Assembly: GCA_033557465.1 (NCBI GenBank)
Contig: CM066037.1
Span: 204,537,156-204,601,155, forward strand
Source of the DNA: Ichthyophis bannanicus
Taxonomy: Eukaryota > Chordata > Amphibia > Gymnophiona > Ichthyophiidae
Length of the DNA: 64,000 nucleotides
Reading direction: 5' to 3'
The notes below the pieces were generated by a model. That model searched no databases. It was not told the origin of the DNA and saw nothing but the letters and a program-made list of their open reading frames with translations. This document shows, piece by piece, positions 52,346-63,941 of this stretch (position 1 is the stretch's first letter; each line of letters begins with the position of its first letter). A program made the position numbers and the translations under genes.

Positions 52346-52593
52346 TTCTCCGCACTCTGGGAATATTTGTCTTCCCTTACTTAGACGACTGGCTCATTCG
52401 AGCCCCTACAGTGCCAGAAGCCAGCTCTGCTCTGTTTCGCACAATGCTTCCCACTCTGTCCCTAGAGTTCATTGGAGCTCATCTGGATACCAGACAGACA
52501 AGGGTTTCCTTCCGCAGCCCCGCTGTCTTCGTATAGTACAACTAGCATCCCAAGCAGTGCTCAAACCTTGTCTCACTGCTTGGGAAATGCTAC
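52346..52593 (+). pseudogene. DIRS-A2 RT, middle part
   Basis: FVFPYLDDWLIRAPT gives the catalytic Asp pair at about 52,375-52,390. SLEFIGAHLDTRQTR follows after a deletion of about 50 bp (the block LGLVINIPKSSL is missing). It ends at the CR1 insertion in the EMLQLLGH codons. Confidence 0.82.
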
Positions 52594-52759
52594 AATTGTC
52601 CCCTGTTCTAGTCTTGAAGAACAGGGGACTGTTACTTCTGGAGAGAGATCTGCAATTGTGAGTATATACTTCTGGGAATTTTCTGAAGGGAATTATTTCT
52701 ATTAAAGCTATTTAATCTGTGAACCCACTATTTTTGGTTAAATCAGTCAGGGCTTAGTA

Positions 52760-53195
52760 GCAGCAGTTTAAGTTTAAATTTAAAACACAGAAGAGAGCTT
52801 TCTGGTTAAATTTGGAACCCAGCAGAGAGCTGTAGTTTAAATTTTTTTTTAATTATTTATTTTTGGATAATTTTACAATATGATACAGTAAAATTAATAA
52901 CAAAGGAAAATGAAATATGTCAAAAGAAATAAATAAAGAAGAATTCTTAATACAAAGTTACCACCCACATCATTGGGGAGACATGTCTAAAAATTCAATA
53001 AGAAAATGTAATACTGAAGATAAACAAGGCTAAACAGAACCCCAAAAGAATCTGTAGCCAACATATACAGCCGAGCTGTAGTTTAAATTAGTCACTCAGG
53101 GCCTAGCATCAGCAAAGTACTTTTAGTTTAAATTTAAAACACAGAAGAGAGCTTTCTGGTTAAATTTAGAACCCTGCAGAGAGCTTGTAGTTTAA
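52760..53195 (+). repeat. Repeated module in the CR1 leader
   Basis: A unit containing GTTTAAATTTAAAACACAGA, AGAGAGCTTTCTGGTTAAAT and CAGAGAGCT occurs at about 52,765-52,840 and again at 53,115-53,190. The reversed CR1 at 3655-3575 has a similar unit. It looks like a duplicated 5' regulatory or leader module, with the secondary insertion between the copies. Confidence 0.75.
52844..53072 (-). mobile_element. 229-bp LINE 3' end inserted in the CR1 leader
   Basis: GAGCTGTAGTTTAAATT occurs at 52827-52843 and 53073-53089, a 17-bp target duplication. The insert begins with T-rich TTTTTTTAATTATTTATTTT, the complement of an A-rich tail. A long duplication plus A-tail fits L1-type target-primed insertion. 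The body is too short to classify. Confidence 0.85.
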
Positions 53196-53580
53196 ATTTC
53201 ATAATAGGTTAGAGCGTAGCAGCAGCAAAGAGCTATAATTTAAATCAAATAAGAATATAGTTTACCTCAGCAGCACAGGACAGAGTACTGTGTAGCAGCC
53301 CACTTTTAATAAGTGTTATTTCCCTCTCTCCCTCCCCACACCCACCCACCTCTATGATAATCGTAGCTTTATAGGTACTTACACATCTTAAAAGACAGGA
53401 GGTGCTCTCAGGTGAAGCTCGTTATCCAAATCAGTCATACACTAAGGACCTGAGATTAATTAAGCTTCAGGTGAACAAGGTATATTAAACGTATTAGGTA
53501 CAGTTTTATTGGTATAAATATCCATAGCAACCCTTAGTAAGTAAAGAACTTAAAGATCTAAACAAAAACTTAAAACTAAG

Positions 53581-54395
53581 ATGCAGACAGCAGTCCAGCA
53601 GCGAGATGGGGTCTTTCCAGTCTTTTGCATTGAGTGTCACATGTATGATTTTCTCCCAGTTGGTGAGAGGTCTTACGTGTGCACTAGGTGCAAGGAGCTC
53701 TTTGCTCTCAGGGAACCAGTCCGTTCTCTAGAGGCTAGAGTAGCAGACTTGGAAAACATAAGAAAGACAGAGAGGTACATAGACGAGACCTACAGGGATA
53801 TAGTCCTGAAGTCCCACCTCCAGTCTGGCAGCATCCCTGTTGCCATGGAGAGGAGAGGTCACGTGACAAGAGAGCATCACCCTGGTGTGGCAGGAAGTGA
53901 TCCTGTAACTAGGACCTATCCTCCAGGTGATGTAAAACCCTCTCGCACCGAGGAAGTTTCTCCAGGGTCAGGTGCCCATGAGGGAAGGTAGCGGACCTCA
54001 CACGCCACCTAGATAAGGTCTTAGATAGTGCTGGGGAGGAGTCTGCTGTCTTAGTACATGTCGGTACCAATGACATAGGAAAATGTGGTAGGGAGGTTCT
54101 GGAGGCTAAATTTAGGCTTTTAGGTAGGAAGGTGAAATCCAGAACTTCCAGGGTAGCGTTCTCCGGAATGCTTCCCGTTCCACGTGTAGGACCTAAAAGG
54201 GAGGCAGAGCTCCGGAGTCTCAATGCGTGGATGAGACAATGGTGCAGAGATGAGGGGTTTGGATTTGTTAGGAACTGGGGAACATTCTGGGGAAAGGAGG
54301 GGCTCTTCCGAAGGGATGGGCTTCACCTTAACCGGGATGGAACCAGGCTGCTAGCATTAACCTTTAAAAAGGAGAGAGAGCAGCTTTTAAACTAG
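53581..54395 (+). pseudogene. CR1 ORF1 with zinc-finger, coiled-coil and partial SGNH esterase-like domain
   Basis: MQTAVQQRDGVFPVFC at 53581 opens the N-terminal part: CIEC...CTRC cluster and an LREPVRSLEARVADLE heptad stretch. The frame ends at 53991. The esterase-like part follows in another frame: VADLTRHLDKVLD, VLVHVGTNDIG (about 54,055-54,085) and DGLHLNRDGTRLLAL near 54,320-54,360 (the DGxH block with the catalytic His). Compared with the copy at 2309-3213, about 100 bp that held the GDS-type nucleophile block is deleted. In some LINEs this protein binds RNA and has esterase activity. Confidence 0.78.
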
Positions 54396-54504
54396 ATAAT
54401 AGGGGAAAGCCGACAGTCTCCCAAGAGCGGATGGTTCGGAAGAATGTATCCTTGAAGGATACTACCAAAAAAAAGAGGTTCCAAAAAAGAGTAAAGTAGC
54501 CCAA

Positions 54505-57380
54505 ATGCCCTCGAGTATGGAGCAGACAGAGCTTAAAGATCCCAAATTACCCATGTCTACCAATAGCCAAATTAATATGAATAAAATACAGTCTCTAAAA
54601 TGCTTGTATGCAAATGCTAGAAGTCTACAAAACAAGATGGGAGAGTTAGAATATATAGCACTAAATGAGAGGTTAGATATGATTGGAATATCAGAGACAT
54701 GGTGGAAGGAGGACAACCAGTGGGACACTGTGATACCTGGTGATGATAGAGCTGATCAAATTGGTGGAGGGGTTGCGCTCTATGTTAGAGAGGGCATTGA
54801 GTCAGAAAGGATTAAAGTTTTGCAGGAAACAAAATTTGATGTAGAATCTCTATGGATTGAAATTCCATGTACAAAGGGGAAGGCGATGGCAGTGGGGGTG
54901 TAATATTCACCGCCTGGCCAGAATGAACAAATGGATGATGAAATGCTCAAAGAAATCATGGAAGCTAACAAAGGTTACAGCTCGGTAATAATAATGGGTG
55001 ATTTCAATTACCCCAGTATCGACTGGGTCAGTGTCACGGCAGGACATGCTAGGGAGATAAAGTTCCTAGATGACATAAATGACTGCTGCTTGGAGCAGCT
55101 GGTTCATGAACCGACCAGAGGGGAAGCCATATTAGACCTAGTCCTTAGTGGAACACCAGATCTAGTGCAAGAGATAAGGGTGGTGGGGCCACTTGGCAAT
55201 AGTGATCATAGCATGATCGCCTTTGATTTAATTAGTGGAGGAGGGATAGTAAGGAAATCCACAGTGCTACCTTTTAACTTTCGAAAGGGAGACTATGATA
55301 AAATGAGGAAAATAGTTAAGAAAAAACTAAAAGGAGTAGTTGCAAAGGTTAAAGACTTACATCAGGCTTGGGTGGTGTTGAAAAATACTATCTTGGAAGC
55401 CAAGACCAGCTGTATTCCACGCTTTAAGAAAAGTGGAAGGAAGTACAAAAAACTGCCAGCATGGTTGAAAGGTGAGGTCAGAGAGGCTGTTGTTGCCAAA
55501 AAAGCATCTTTCAGGAAATGGAAAAAAGAGCCAAACGACGAAACCTGGAAACAGCACAAGCACTGGCAGGTCAAATGCAAGGCATTGATAAAGAAGGCAA
55601 AGGGAGAATTTGAGAAGAAGCTTGCTGCAGAAGCAAAAACGCGAAATAAAGATATTTTCAAGTACATTCGTAGCAAAAAACCTGTGAGAGAATCGGTTGG
55701 ACCATTAGATATTAGAGGAGTTAAAGGGGCACTAAGAGGCGACAAGGCGATAGCGGAGAGACTGAATGAATTCTTTGCTTCGGTCTTTACTGAGGAAGAT
55801 GTAGGGATGTTACTCATGACTGAAGTGGTATTTAAAAGTGCGTCAGAATTGAAGGAAATATCGATATATCGGGAAGATGTATTACAACTATTAGATAAAC
55901 TGAAGAGTAGCAAATCACCTGGGCTGGATGGTATACATACAAGGGTGTTGAAAGAACTGAAATACGAGATTGCAGACCTGCTATTAGTAATCTGTGAACT
56001 ATCATTAAAATAATCTCTAATACCTGAAGATTGGAGGATCGCTATTGTAACAGCAATTTTTAAAAAGGGTTCCAGGGGTGATCTGGGAAACTACAGACTG
56101 GTGAGCCTCACGTCAGTACCGGGAAAAATGGTAGAAACCATCATAAAGAATAAAATTGCTCAGCATTTAGATAGTCATGGCCTAATGGGAGACAGCAAAC
56201 GTGGCTTTAGACAAGGAAGATCTTCTCTTACTAATCTGTTATGTTTTTTTGAAAGTGTGAATAAACAGGTGGACAAAGGTGAGTCGGTTGATATAGTGTA
56301 TCTGGACTTTCAGAAAGCCTTTGACAAGGTCCCTCATCAGAGACTTTTGGCAAAACTAAAGAGTGATGGGATAGGAGGCAGTGTACTACTGTGGATCCGG
56401 AACTGGTTAAAAGATAGAAAGCAGAGGGTTGGGCTAAATGGCCAATTTTCCCAATGGAGAGAAAAGTGAATAGTGGTGTACCCCAGGGATCTGTGCTGCG
56501 TCCGCTGCTTTTTGACATATTCATAAATGACCTGGAAAGTGGAATAACGAGTGAGGTTATCAAATTTGCAGATGACACAAAACTATTTAAAGTTGTTAAA
56601 ACCCAAGAGGATTGTGGAAAATTGCAAGAGGATCTTGATACATTGGAAGATTGGGCATCAAAATGGCAGATGAAATTTAATGTGGACAAGGGCAAAGTTA
56701 TGCACCTAGGGAAGAGCAACCCAAACTACGGTTACACGATGCAAGGTTCCACATTAGGAACCACCACCCAGGAAAAAGATTTAGGCGTCATTTTGGATAA
56801 CATGTTAAAACCCTCGGCCCAGTGTGCAGCGGCAGCCAAGAGAGCAAATAAAATGCTAGGTATCATAAGGAAAGGAATGGAAAATAAAACAAAAGATATT
56901 ATAATGCCTTTATACCGTTCCATGGTGAGACCGCACCTTGAATATTGTGTGCAATTCTGGTCGCCGTATCTTAAAAAGGATACAGCATTATTAGAAAAGT
57001 TTCAGAGAAGAGCCACCAAAATGGTAAAGGGGATGGAAGGATACTCCTATGAAGAAAGGCTAAAAAGGTTAGGGCTCTTTAACCTGGAAAAGAGACAGCT
57101 GAGGGGAGATATGATAGAAGTCTATAAATTAATGAACGGAGTGGAACGGGTAAACGTAGATCGATTGTTGACGTTATCAGAATATAGAAAGACTAGCAGA
57201 CATGCAATGAAGCTACAGGGTAAACTATTTAAGACTAATAAAAGAAAATATTTTTTCACTCAACGTGTAATCAAACTCTGGAATTTGTTACCTGAGGATG
57301 TAGTAAAGGCTGTTAGTGTAGCTGGGTTTAAAAAAGGTTTGGACAAGTTCCTGGATGAAAGATCCATAAACCATTATTAA
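54505..57380 (+). pseudogene. CR1 ORF2: endonuclease and reverse transcriptase
   Basis: Starts MPSSMEQTELKDPKLP. APE-type endonuclease: CLYANARSLQNKMGELE, ISETWW, a TAA at 54901-54903, then MGDFNYPSIDW and NSDHSMIAFDL. RT: SKSPGLDGIHTRVLKEL, a TAA at 56011, GFRQGRSSLTNLLCFFE, YLDFQKAFDKVPH, a frameshift at about 56,455, then SGVPQGSVLRPLLF and KFADDTKLF (catalytic Asp pair, near 56,570). C-terminal part: KWQMKFNVDKGKVMHLG and YRSMVRPHLEYCVQFWSPYL. It ends at 57380. Two stops and one frameshift disable an otherwise complete protein. Confidence 0.92.
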
Positions 57381-57556
57381 GAAGGGACCCAGGATATCAA
57401 TGCTTGATCCAGTACAAGCATTGCGGAACCTGTGTCTTTTGGGGGAAACTGCTAGGTACGTATGACCTAACTTGGCCACTGTTGGAAACAGGATACTGTG
57501 CTTGATTTGATGGACCTTGGTCTGACCCAGTATGGCATATCTTATGTTCTTAATTG

Positions 57557-58712
57557 CTAGGCCACATGGCATCCACCGTGCATGTGTTTCTTTATACTCG
57601 CCTCCATATGCGAGCAGCCCAGTGGACTTTATCCACTCAGTGGACACAGGCCTCAGGCTGCCTGTTGGACAAAATAACAAACTCAAATTGTCTTATTTCG
57701 TCTCTCCAATGGTGGCAATCACCCAGAAACCTTCTGATGGGGTCTCCTTTCCAGCAACCTCTTTCCCAATCCACTCTAACAACAGATGCATCACAGGTGG
57801 GATGGGGAGCCCACCTGCACGATCTCTCTACCCCGAGTACCTGGACTCCACAGGAGGCCTGTCTTCACGTCAACCTCCTTGAGCTCAGAGCAATCTTCTT
57901 TGCTTTTCGAGTATTTCACGCCCAGCTCAGCTACAAGACAGTGCTAGTTCAAATGAACAATCAGGTAGCTATGTTTTATGTGAACAAGTAGGACGGAACA
58001 GGCTCTCTGTCACTATGCAACGAAGCTTTGCGACTATGGGCCCTCACCAGAGAGCATCAGATTTATCTCCTTGCGGTGTATCTTCCAGGCATCCAAAACT
58101 CTTGGGCAGACAAACTCAGTCGAGTTTTGCTTCCACACGAATGGTCTCTCCACACAGACCAGGTTGCCCAAATATTTCATATTTGGGTGACCCCAGACAT
58201 AGACCTCTTTGCAAGTCACTGAATGCCAAACTTCCCCGGTTCTGTTCCAGAATTCCGGCTCGATGATGTCAGTCAAGGGACGCCTTCCTCCTCCACTGGG
58301 GTCAGGACTTCCCACCCATTCCCCTCATCCCCAAAACGCTATTCAAGCTTCAGAGAGACAGAGGTCATATGATCCTCATAGCTCCATGTTGACCACAGCA
58401 GACTTGGTACTCTCTGTTCCTACATCTCTCTCAAGCTCCGCCTCTGGAGTTGGGATCCGCTTCAGATCTTCTCTCCCAAGATGATGGGATGCTCTGGCAT
58501 CTGAATCCCCAGCCTCTGCATCTCAGGTCCTGGTTGCTGAAAGCCTAGAACTTCAGGATCTTAACCATTCCCAACAGGTAAAGGATATCCTTGATGCTTC
58601 TAGGAAACCCTCCACAAGATGCTCGTATGACTTTAAGTGGAAATGGTTTACCATATGGTGCTCGCAGAAGGGTCTTAACCCTCTTGCGATACCTCTGGAA
58701 ACGATACTGGAG
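57557..58712 (+). pseudogene. DIRS-A2 RNase H, Dam-like domain and YR N-terminus
   Basis: The open piece 57554-57991 carries HMASTVHVFLYTRLHMRAAQ, LTTDASQVGWGAH, LLELRAIFFAF and VQMNNQVAMFYVNK (Asp of the last RNase H motif changed), then a TAG. Dam-like remnants (DIDLFASH, KLPRFCSRIPA) have small deletions near 58,220 and 58,310. The YR N-terminus (CSYDFKWKWFTIWCSQKGLNPLAIPLETILEF) ends at about 58,712 where B2 begins. Confidence 0.82.
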
Positions 58713-59067
58713 TTTCTCCAGGACCAAGCAGGAAGTCAGTCCTCACATATGGGTGACGTCGGGAATGCAGTGCGCATGCTCGGTCCCCTTCCCACACAAA
58801 GGTGCCATCTTACTCAGTCTTCTTTTTTCCGCGGAGTCCGACGGATGTATATTTGTTTCACCCGAGGAAGAAGTTGATTTTCTCTGCGTTAACCTATTTT
58901 TCTTCGGTTCGACGCCGGTTTCCCTTTCCCGCCTGGGCCCGAAACGTCGGTATCGAGCCCGGATCTCTTTTTTGGTTTTTGTCCTTAGTGACTAGCGTTT
59001 GTGCCATTTTTTCTTTTTTCACTGGCAGCCCTGTCTTTTGACCTTGCAGGGGCCCTTTTTCCCCCGA

Positions 59068-60604
59068 TGGCTGCCAGCGGGTTTAAAAAGTGTGATCGGT
59101 GTAAGAAACTTATGTCTCTCACCGACACACATGACTGCTGCCTCTGGTGCCTCGGACCCGATCATGACCCGATGATCTGTGGTCCGTGTGGGAAAGTGTC
59201 CTCTAAGGCGTTAAGGAGTCGGCAGCACCAAAAGGAAGGAATCTTCTCTGACTCCGCGTCTGGTAGGACCCGGACCTCGTCAGAGGCCTCGACATCTCCG
59301 GGACTCCAGCCCCGAGCAGGGTCAAGGCTCCTCTGAAAGGGTGTCTCCCTCATGGGAGCATCGTAAGAAGAAAAAACCCGCGAGGGCGGCGTCGGTGGAC
59401 GCACTTGGCTCCTCAAGGGCCAAATTCGCATAGCCCTGAGCGCCGTCCTGGGTCTTCGGAGTTGGAGAGGCCTGCAAAACAACCTCGTGTGGAGGTGGAG
59501 TCCCCGGGTCACGTGAGTACTCTAGTCCTCGTGGACTCACCTCCAGGGGAGCTGACGTCGGGCTCGGCGCCACCGGGGCCCGAGTCGGGGGCTGCTGAGT
59601 CTCCTGAGCTCGGCCTCAGGTTGACAGCCTTGGAGTGCAGTTTGGCTGCTTTAATGGAGCAGCAGCGGGCACTGATCACCGGTCTCACCGGTGCATCTGC
59701 CCCGACCACCGGGACATCGACGTCCAAGTCGACCCCAGAGGCCGTGCCGATCCTCGAGTCCATGCGAGCTCGAGTCGATCCTCAGCCAAGGTCCCCCTCT
59801 GCCTCCCATTCGGGACCGAGTTCGTCGACGCTGGTACCCTCAGTGTCGGGGCAGATGGCATCGATGCCTGCCTGACTGGAGCCGCTCGATTCCTCCTCCA
59901 AGGAGTCCGGCTGGGAGACAGAGGATGAGGAGTCGCCCGACACCTTTCGGACTCAGTGCGTTCCTTTGGACTCGCCCTAGTCCGAGCCTCGGAGAAGGTC
60001 CCCCCCGGAGGATACCCGGTTCTCAGACTTCGTGCGGGACATGGCCAAGGCTTTGGCATTCACCGCGGATCCCGAGGAGGAGCCTCGAGCCAAGGAGCTC
60101 GAGGCCCTACAGTATGACTCTCCCCCGAAGGAGGCCTTTACTGTTCCGGTTTCTCCGATGCTGGAACGATTGCTCTTGCGCATGTGGGAGGTGCCGGCGT
60201 CGACACCGGTTTTAAGCAAGCGGGTCAATTCCATCTACCGAGTCCGCAAGAGCCTCGGGTTCCAAAAGGCACAATTACTGCACCACTTCATGGTTGTGTA
60301 ATCGGCCATGCATTGTCTGAAGAGTCAGAAGATGCACTCCTCGGTGCCTCCTGGCCGGGAGGCCTGGAACCTGGATGCCCTCGGTAAGAAGTGCTTCCAG
60401 GGCTCTATGCTTGCTTGCCGTGTCCAGACCTACCAGCTGTACATGGGCATGTACCTTCGAGACCTGGCAAAGGAGATTGCCGGGTTCTCTGCTGGTCTCT
60501 CCGAGGAACTTTTGCAGAGGTTCAATGCTCTGTCCTCGGGTATTTGTGAGTGCTCGAAGTTTATATCTCGAGCAGCCTATGATGGGTTCAAGTCTTCGGC
60601 CTGA
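59068..60604 (+). pseudogene. DIRS-B2 Gag-like protein
   Basis: MAASGFKKCDRCKKLMSLTD at 59068 with the Cys/His cluster (KKCDRCKK...THDCCLWCLGPDHDPMICGPC). It shifts frame near 59,330. The second piece 59405-59875 is acidic and Pro/Ser-rich. Then 60032-60301 (RDMAKALAFTADPEEEPRAKELEALQYDSPPKEA..., VNSIYRVRKSLGFQKAQL) and 60308-60604 (REAWNLDALGKKCFQGSMLACRVQTYQLYMGM) follow in one frame, separated by stops. A further Lys-rich C-terminal part (60,650-60,980) is broken. Confidence 0.82.
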
Positions 60605-60926
60605 GTAGCCGTGGCCGTCATCGGTGCATGCCGTCAGGCTTGTCTACAGTCATCGGCTCTCGAGCCATGGGTGCAGGACAAGTTGGTCGATGTCCCCTGC
60701 CGAGGTGAAAACCTCTTTGGCAAGCCCATGGCTGACAAGGCTGCCGAACTCTAGACCGAGACTCTTACCCGGACAAGGCTGTCCAGAAAAACCTCTGCCC
60801 CTTCTCAGAAGAAGGGCTCGGGAAAAAAGACCTTTTACCCGAGGACGTCATCTGCCTATAAACAGTACCCTCATTATCAGGCCTCTGTAGCTCCCCAACA
60901 AGGTCAGCAGGCGAAGGGGCAGGGTC

Positions 60927-62336
60927 ATGGGCCCTGTAGGCAGAAAGCCCCCAAGCCTCCTACTCTTGCTCCTGCTCCGCAGTGAGGGGTTTTTTGACTG
61001 CATTGGTATAGCCTCTCCTCCTCAGCTGGGCCCCATCAGCAATGGAGGCAGTCTGGCCCTGTTCGCCCACAGGTGGTCAGTCATCACAAGGGATATCTGG
61101 GTTCTAAGTATAGTCCAGAAGGGCTATCTCCTCCACTTCCACCAGGTGCCCTCCTCCTATTTTCCAGGAGAGCCTCCCAGACTCCCTCTGCACAGGGACT
61201 TACTCCTGCAGGAGTTGGCAGGTCTTCTAAAGGAACAGGCAGTGGAACCGGTGCCCCACCACCTGAGAGGTCACGGCCTCTATTCCAGATACTTCCTGGT
61301 ACCAAAGAGAACAGGGGGCCTCAGACCCATCCTAGTCTTGCGAAACCTGAACAAGTTCCTGGAGAGGGAAAAGTTCAAGATGCTTACCCTTGGAATTCTG
61401 CTGCCCTACCTCCAGCAGGGAGATTGGCTATGCGCCTTAGATCTAAAGGATGCTTATACTCTCATCCTTATTCATCCAGACCACAGACAATATCTCAGAT
61501 TTGTAGTGGGAGGAAACCATTATCAGTACAGAGTACTGCCTTTTGGCCTTACATCCACTCCCAGGGTATTCACCAAGTGCCTGGCGGTGGTAGCGGCCTA
61601 CCTCAAGGTTCAAGGCCTCTTTGTCTTTCCATATCTGGACGATTGGCTCATCAGGGGTCAGTCCCTGCAAGAGGCCAATCAAGCTACCCTTCGCACTGTC
61701 GCTCTGGTTCAACACCTGTGGTTTGTCATAAACTTCGCAAAATCCAGTTTGCAACCCTCCCAGAACATGGAGTTCATAGGAGCTCGACTGGACACCTTTC
61801 AGGCAAAGGCCTTTCTACCAGTGGACAGGGCCCACAGATTGATGGCTCTAGCCAGGCTATTCCACAGCAATTCTCTGGTCTCCGCCAGACAGTTCCTGAG
61901 GCTCTTAGGCCACATTGCATCTACGGTCCATGTGACTCCAAATGCCCGTCTACACATGAGGCCAGCTCAATGGGGCCTCAGGATTCAGTGGCACCAGGCC
62001 ACAGGAAGCCTCGCAGACAAAGTGAGGGTGTCCAGCCTACTACAGTCTTCTCTGCAATGGTGGCTTCATCTTCCCAATCTAGTGCAAGGGGTGCCTTTTC
62101 AGGCACCTCCACACTCTCAGGTGCTGACAACCGTTGCTTCTCTTCAAGGTTGGGGTGCACATTGCCAAGGGGGCATGTACTCAAGGCCTGTGGACTCCTT
62201 GGGAGGCTGCACAGCAGATCAATCTATTAGAACTGAGAGCTATCCGCTTAGCCCTGAGAACTTTCTCTCATCTCATCTCTCATCAGTCCGTCTTGGTTCA
62301 GACGGACAATCAAGTGGCTATTTTCTGTGTGCATAA
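60927..62336 (+). pseudogene. DIRS-B2 reverse transcriptase and RNase H
   Basis: A 469-residue frame that includes the RT leader (RWSVITRDIWVLSIVQKGYLLHF). RT: FLVPKRTGGLRPILVLRNL, ALDLKDAYTLILIH, VLPFGLTSTPRVFTKC, and YLDDWLI from 61632. RNase H begins LTTVASLQGWGAHC, where the catalytic Asp of TTDAS is Val. The frame then shifts near 62,190 and again near 62,336, so the QTDNQ motif is read in another frame (62134-62418). RT looks intact; RNase H does not. Confidence 0.87.
61073..62230 (+). other. Alternate-frame open reading frame over DIRS-B2 RT
   Basis: A 385-codon frame in the -1 phase relative to RT and the same phase as the last gag pieces. Ser/Pro/Gly-rich, without a recognised fold. 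It matches in position and phase the alternate frames of DIRS-A1 and DIRS-D. Confidence 0.5.
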
Positions 62337-62908
62337 ACGGGGGCACAGGTTCCCGCCTTCTCTGTCAGGAAGCGCAGAAACTGTGCTCCTGGGCAGTCAG
62401 TCATGGCATTCTTCTTAAAGCAGTCTACCTCCCAGGTCAGGAGAATTACCCGGCAGACAGATTGAGCAGGATCCTGCAGCCGCACGAATGGCAGTTGAAC
62501 CCTTTAGTGGTTCAACAGATCTTCCTGAGATGGGATCTTCCAACCATAGATCTCTTTGCCAGTCCTCTGAACCGTCAACTGCCCCGGATCTGTTCCAGAC
62601 AACCGCATCCTTTCAGAGTAGCAGCGGATGCGTTTCTCATTCCATGGTCTACAGGCCTACTATATGCGTTTCCTCCTACGCCTCTAGTGTCCAAGACACT
62701 ATTCAAGGTGACCTGGGACAAGGCCTCAGTGATTCTGGTGGCCCCCAGGTGGCCAAGGCATCCCTGGTTACCACTACTGTTGCAACTGGTGGTGGACACT
62801 CCTCTTCCTCTGGGGATGCAACCCGATCTCCTGTCTCAGGAACAGGGATGCCTCTTGCACCCCAATCTCCAGTCCCTCAATTTGATGGCCTTGCTGCTGA
62901 AAGGGTAG
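62327..62908 (+). pseudogene. DIRS-B2 Dam-like domain
   Basis: A 193-residue piece: VYLPGQENYPADRLSRILQPHEWQLN, TIDLFASPLNRQLPRICSRQP, LLYAFPPTPLVSKTLF and ILVAPRWPRHPWLPLL. In register with B1 (4065-4330). It overlaps the upstream open part of the YR frame (from 62488) by about 420 nt, the overlapping arrangement known from DIRS elements. Confidence 0.82.
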
Positions 62909-63941
62909 TCCTAGCGCCCTTACTACTGCCTAGGGAAGTGGAGGACGTAGTCTTGTCCTCTAGGAGGCAATCCTCCAGAAAGTCTTATGCCCTTAAGTGG
63001 CGTAGATTTTCTACCTGGTGTCCTCAACACAACGAGAATCCCTTCTCATGCCTGGTACCAGTGGTGCTGCAGTATTTGCTTCACCTCTCCAACCTAGGCC
63101 TTAAGTCCAATTCTGTTAGAGTTCATCTTAGTGCTCTTTCAGCACACCACTCACAGGTGGAGGGTCAGTCTCTCTCCAGTCATCCTTTGGTGGCTCGCTT
63201 CCTCAGAGGCCTGCTTTTGCTTAAGCCTCCAGTGCGTCCACCTGCCACTGAATGGGATTTAAATGTGGTCTTGCAACGGCTTACTTGTCCACCATTTGAA
63301 CCTATGGCTACTTGCCCTCTGCGTTTTCTGTCTTGGAAAACGCTATTTCTGGTAGCCCTTACCTCAGCAAGGCGAGTGAGTGAGCTTCAAGCCGTGGTAT
63401 CAGAAGCACCTTATACTAGGTTCTATAGGAAGAGGGTAGTCTTATGGACTCACCCGAAGTTCCTTCCAAAGGTTGTCTCCTCCTTCCACCTCAATCAGGA
63501 GGTGGTTCTTCCGACTTTCTTTCCCAGGCCTCATGCTAGCCGGGCTGAGATGGTCTTGCATACCCTGGACTGTAGGAGGGCGTTGTCCTTCTAGCTTGAC
63601 CGTACACAGGAGCACAGGAGGGCGGTTCAGCTCTTTTTTATGACCCCAATAAGTTGGGGTTGGCTGTCTCCAAGCGTACTTTGTCCATATGGGTGGCTGA
63701 CTGCATCGCCTGGGCTTACAGGGCAGCCGTCCTCTCTTTGCAGCGTCGAGTTACGGCTCACCGTGTCAGGGCGAAGGCTGCGTCAGTGGCTCATCTCCGC
63801 TCTGTTCTGTTGGCAGACATGTGCCGGGCCGCTACTTGGTCTTCAAGTCAGACGTTTGCGGCCCACTACTGCCTTGAGAGGGAGTCCCGCAGGGACCGTG
63901 CTTTCGGGCAAGCGGTACTCCATAATCTCTTTGGGGTCTAG
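62488..63941 (+). pseudogene. DIRS-B2 tyrosine recombinase
   Basis: The open frame 62488-63594 overlaps the Dam-like domain first. YR homology proper starts near 62,880 (FDGLAAERVVLAPLLLPREV). It continues with YALKWRRFSTWC, GLKSNSVRVHLSAL and SARRVSELQAV (catalytic Arg, near 63,370), and meets a TAG at 63592 in place of Tyr in RALSFYL. After a frameshift, 63654-63941 supplies AVSKRTLSIWVADC, THE His-x-x-Arg box as AHRVRAKAASVAHL, and MCRAATWSSSQTFAAHYCL with the nucleophile Tyr. One stop and one frameshift. Confidence 0.87.

Larger units (their letters stand above)
52599..57551 (+). mobile_element. CR1 LINE, nearly full length, inserted in DIRS-A2
   Basis: Flanked by AATTG at 52594-52598 and 57552-57556. 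It has a 5' leader with internal repeats, ORF1 (53581-54395), ORF2 (54505-57380) and a 3' untranslated region ending ATATCTTATGTTCTTA. It is 4.95 kb, including a 229-bp secondary insertion in the leader. Removing it rejoins A2 codons for MLQLLGHMAS. Three lesions in ORF2 and a deletion in ORF1 make it inactive. Confidence 0.92.
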
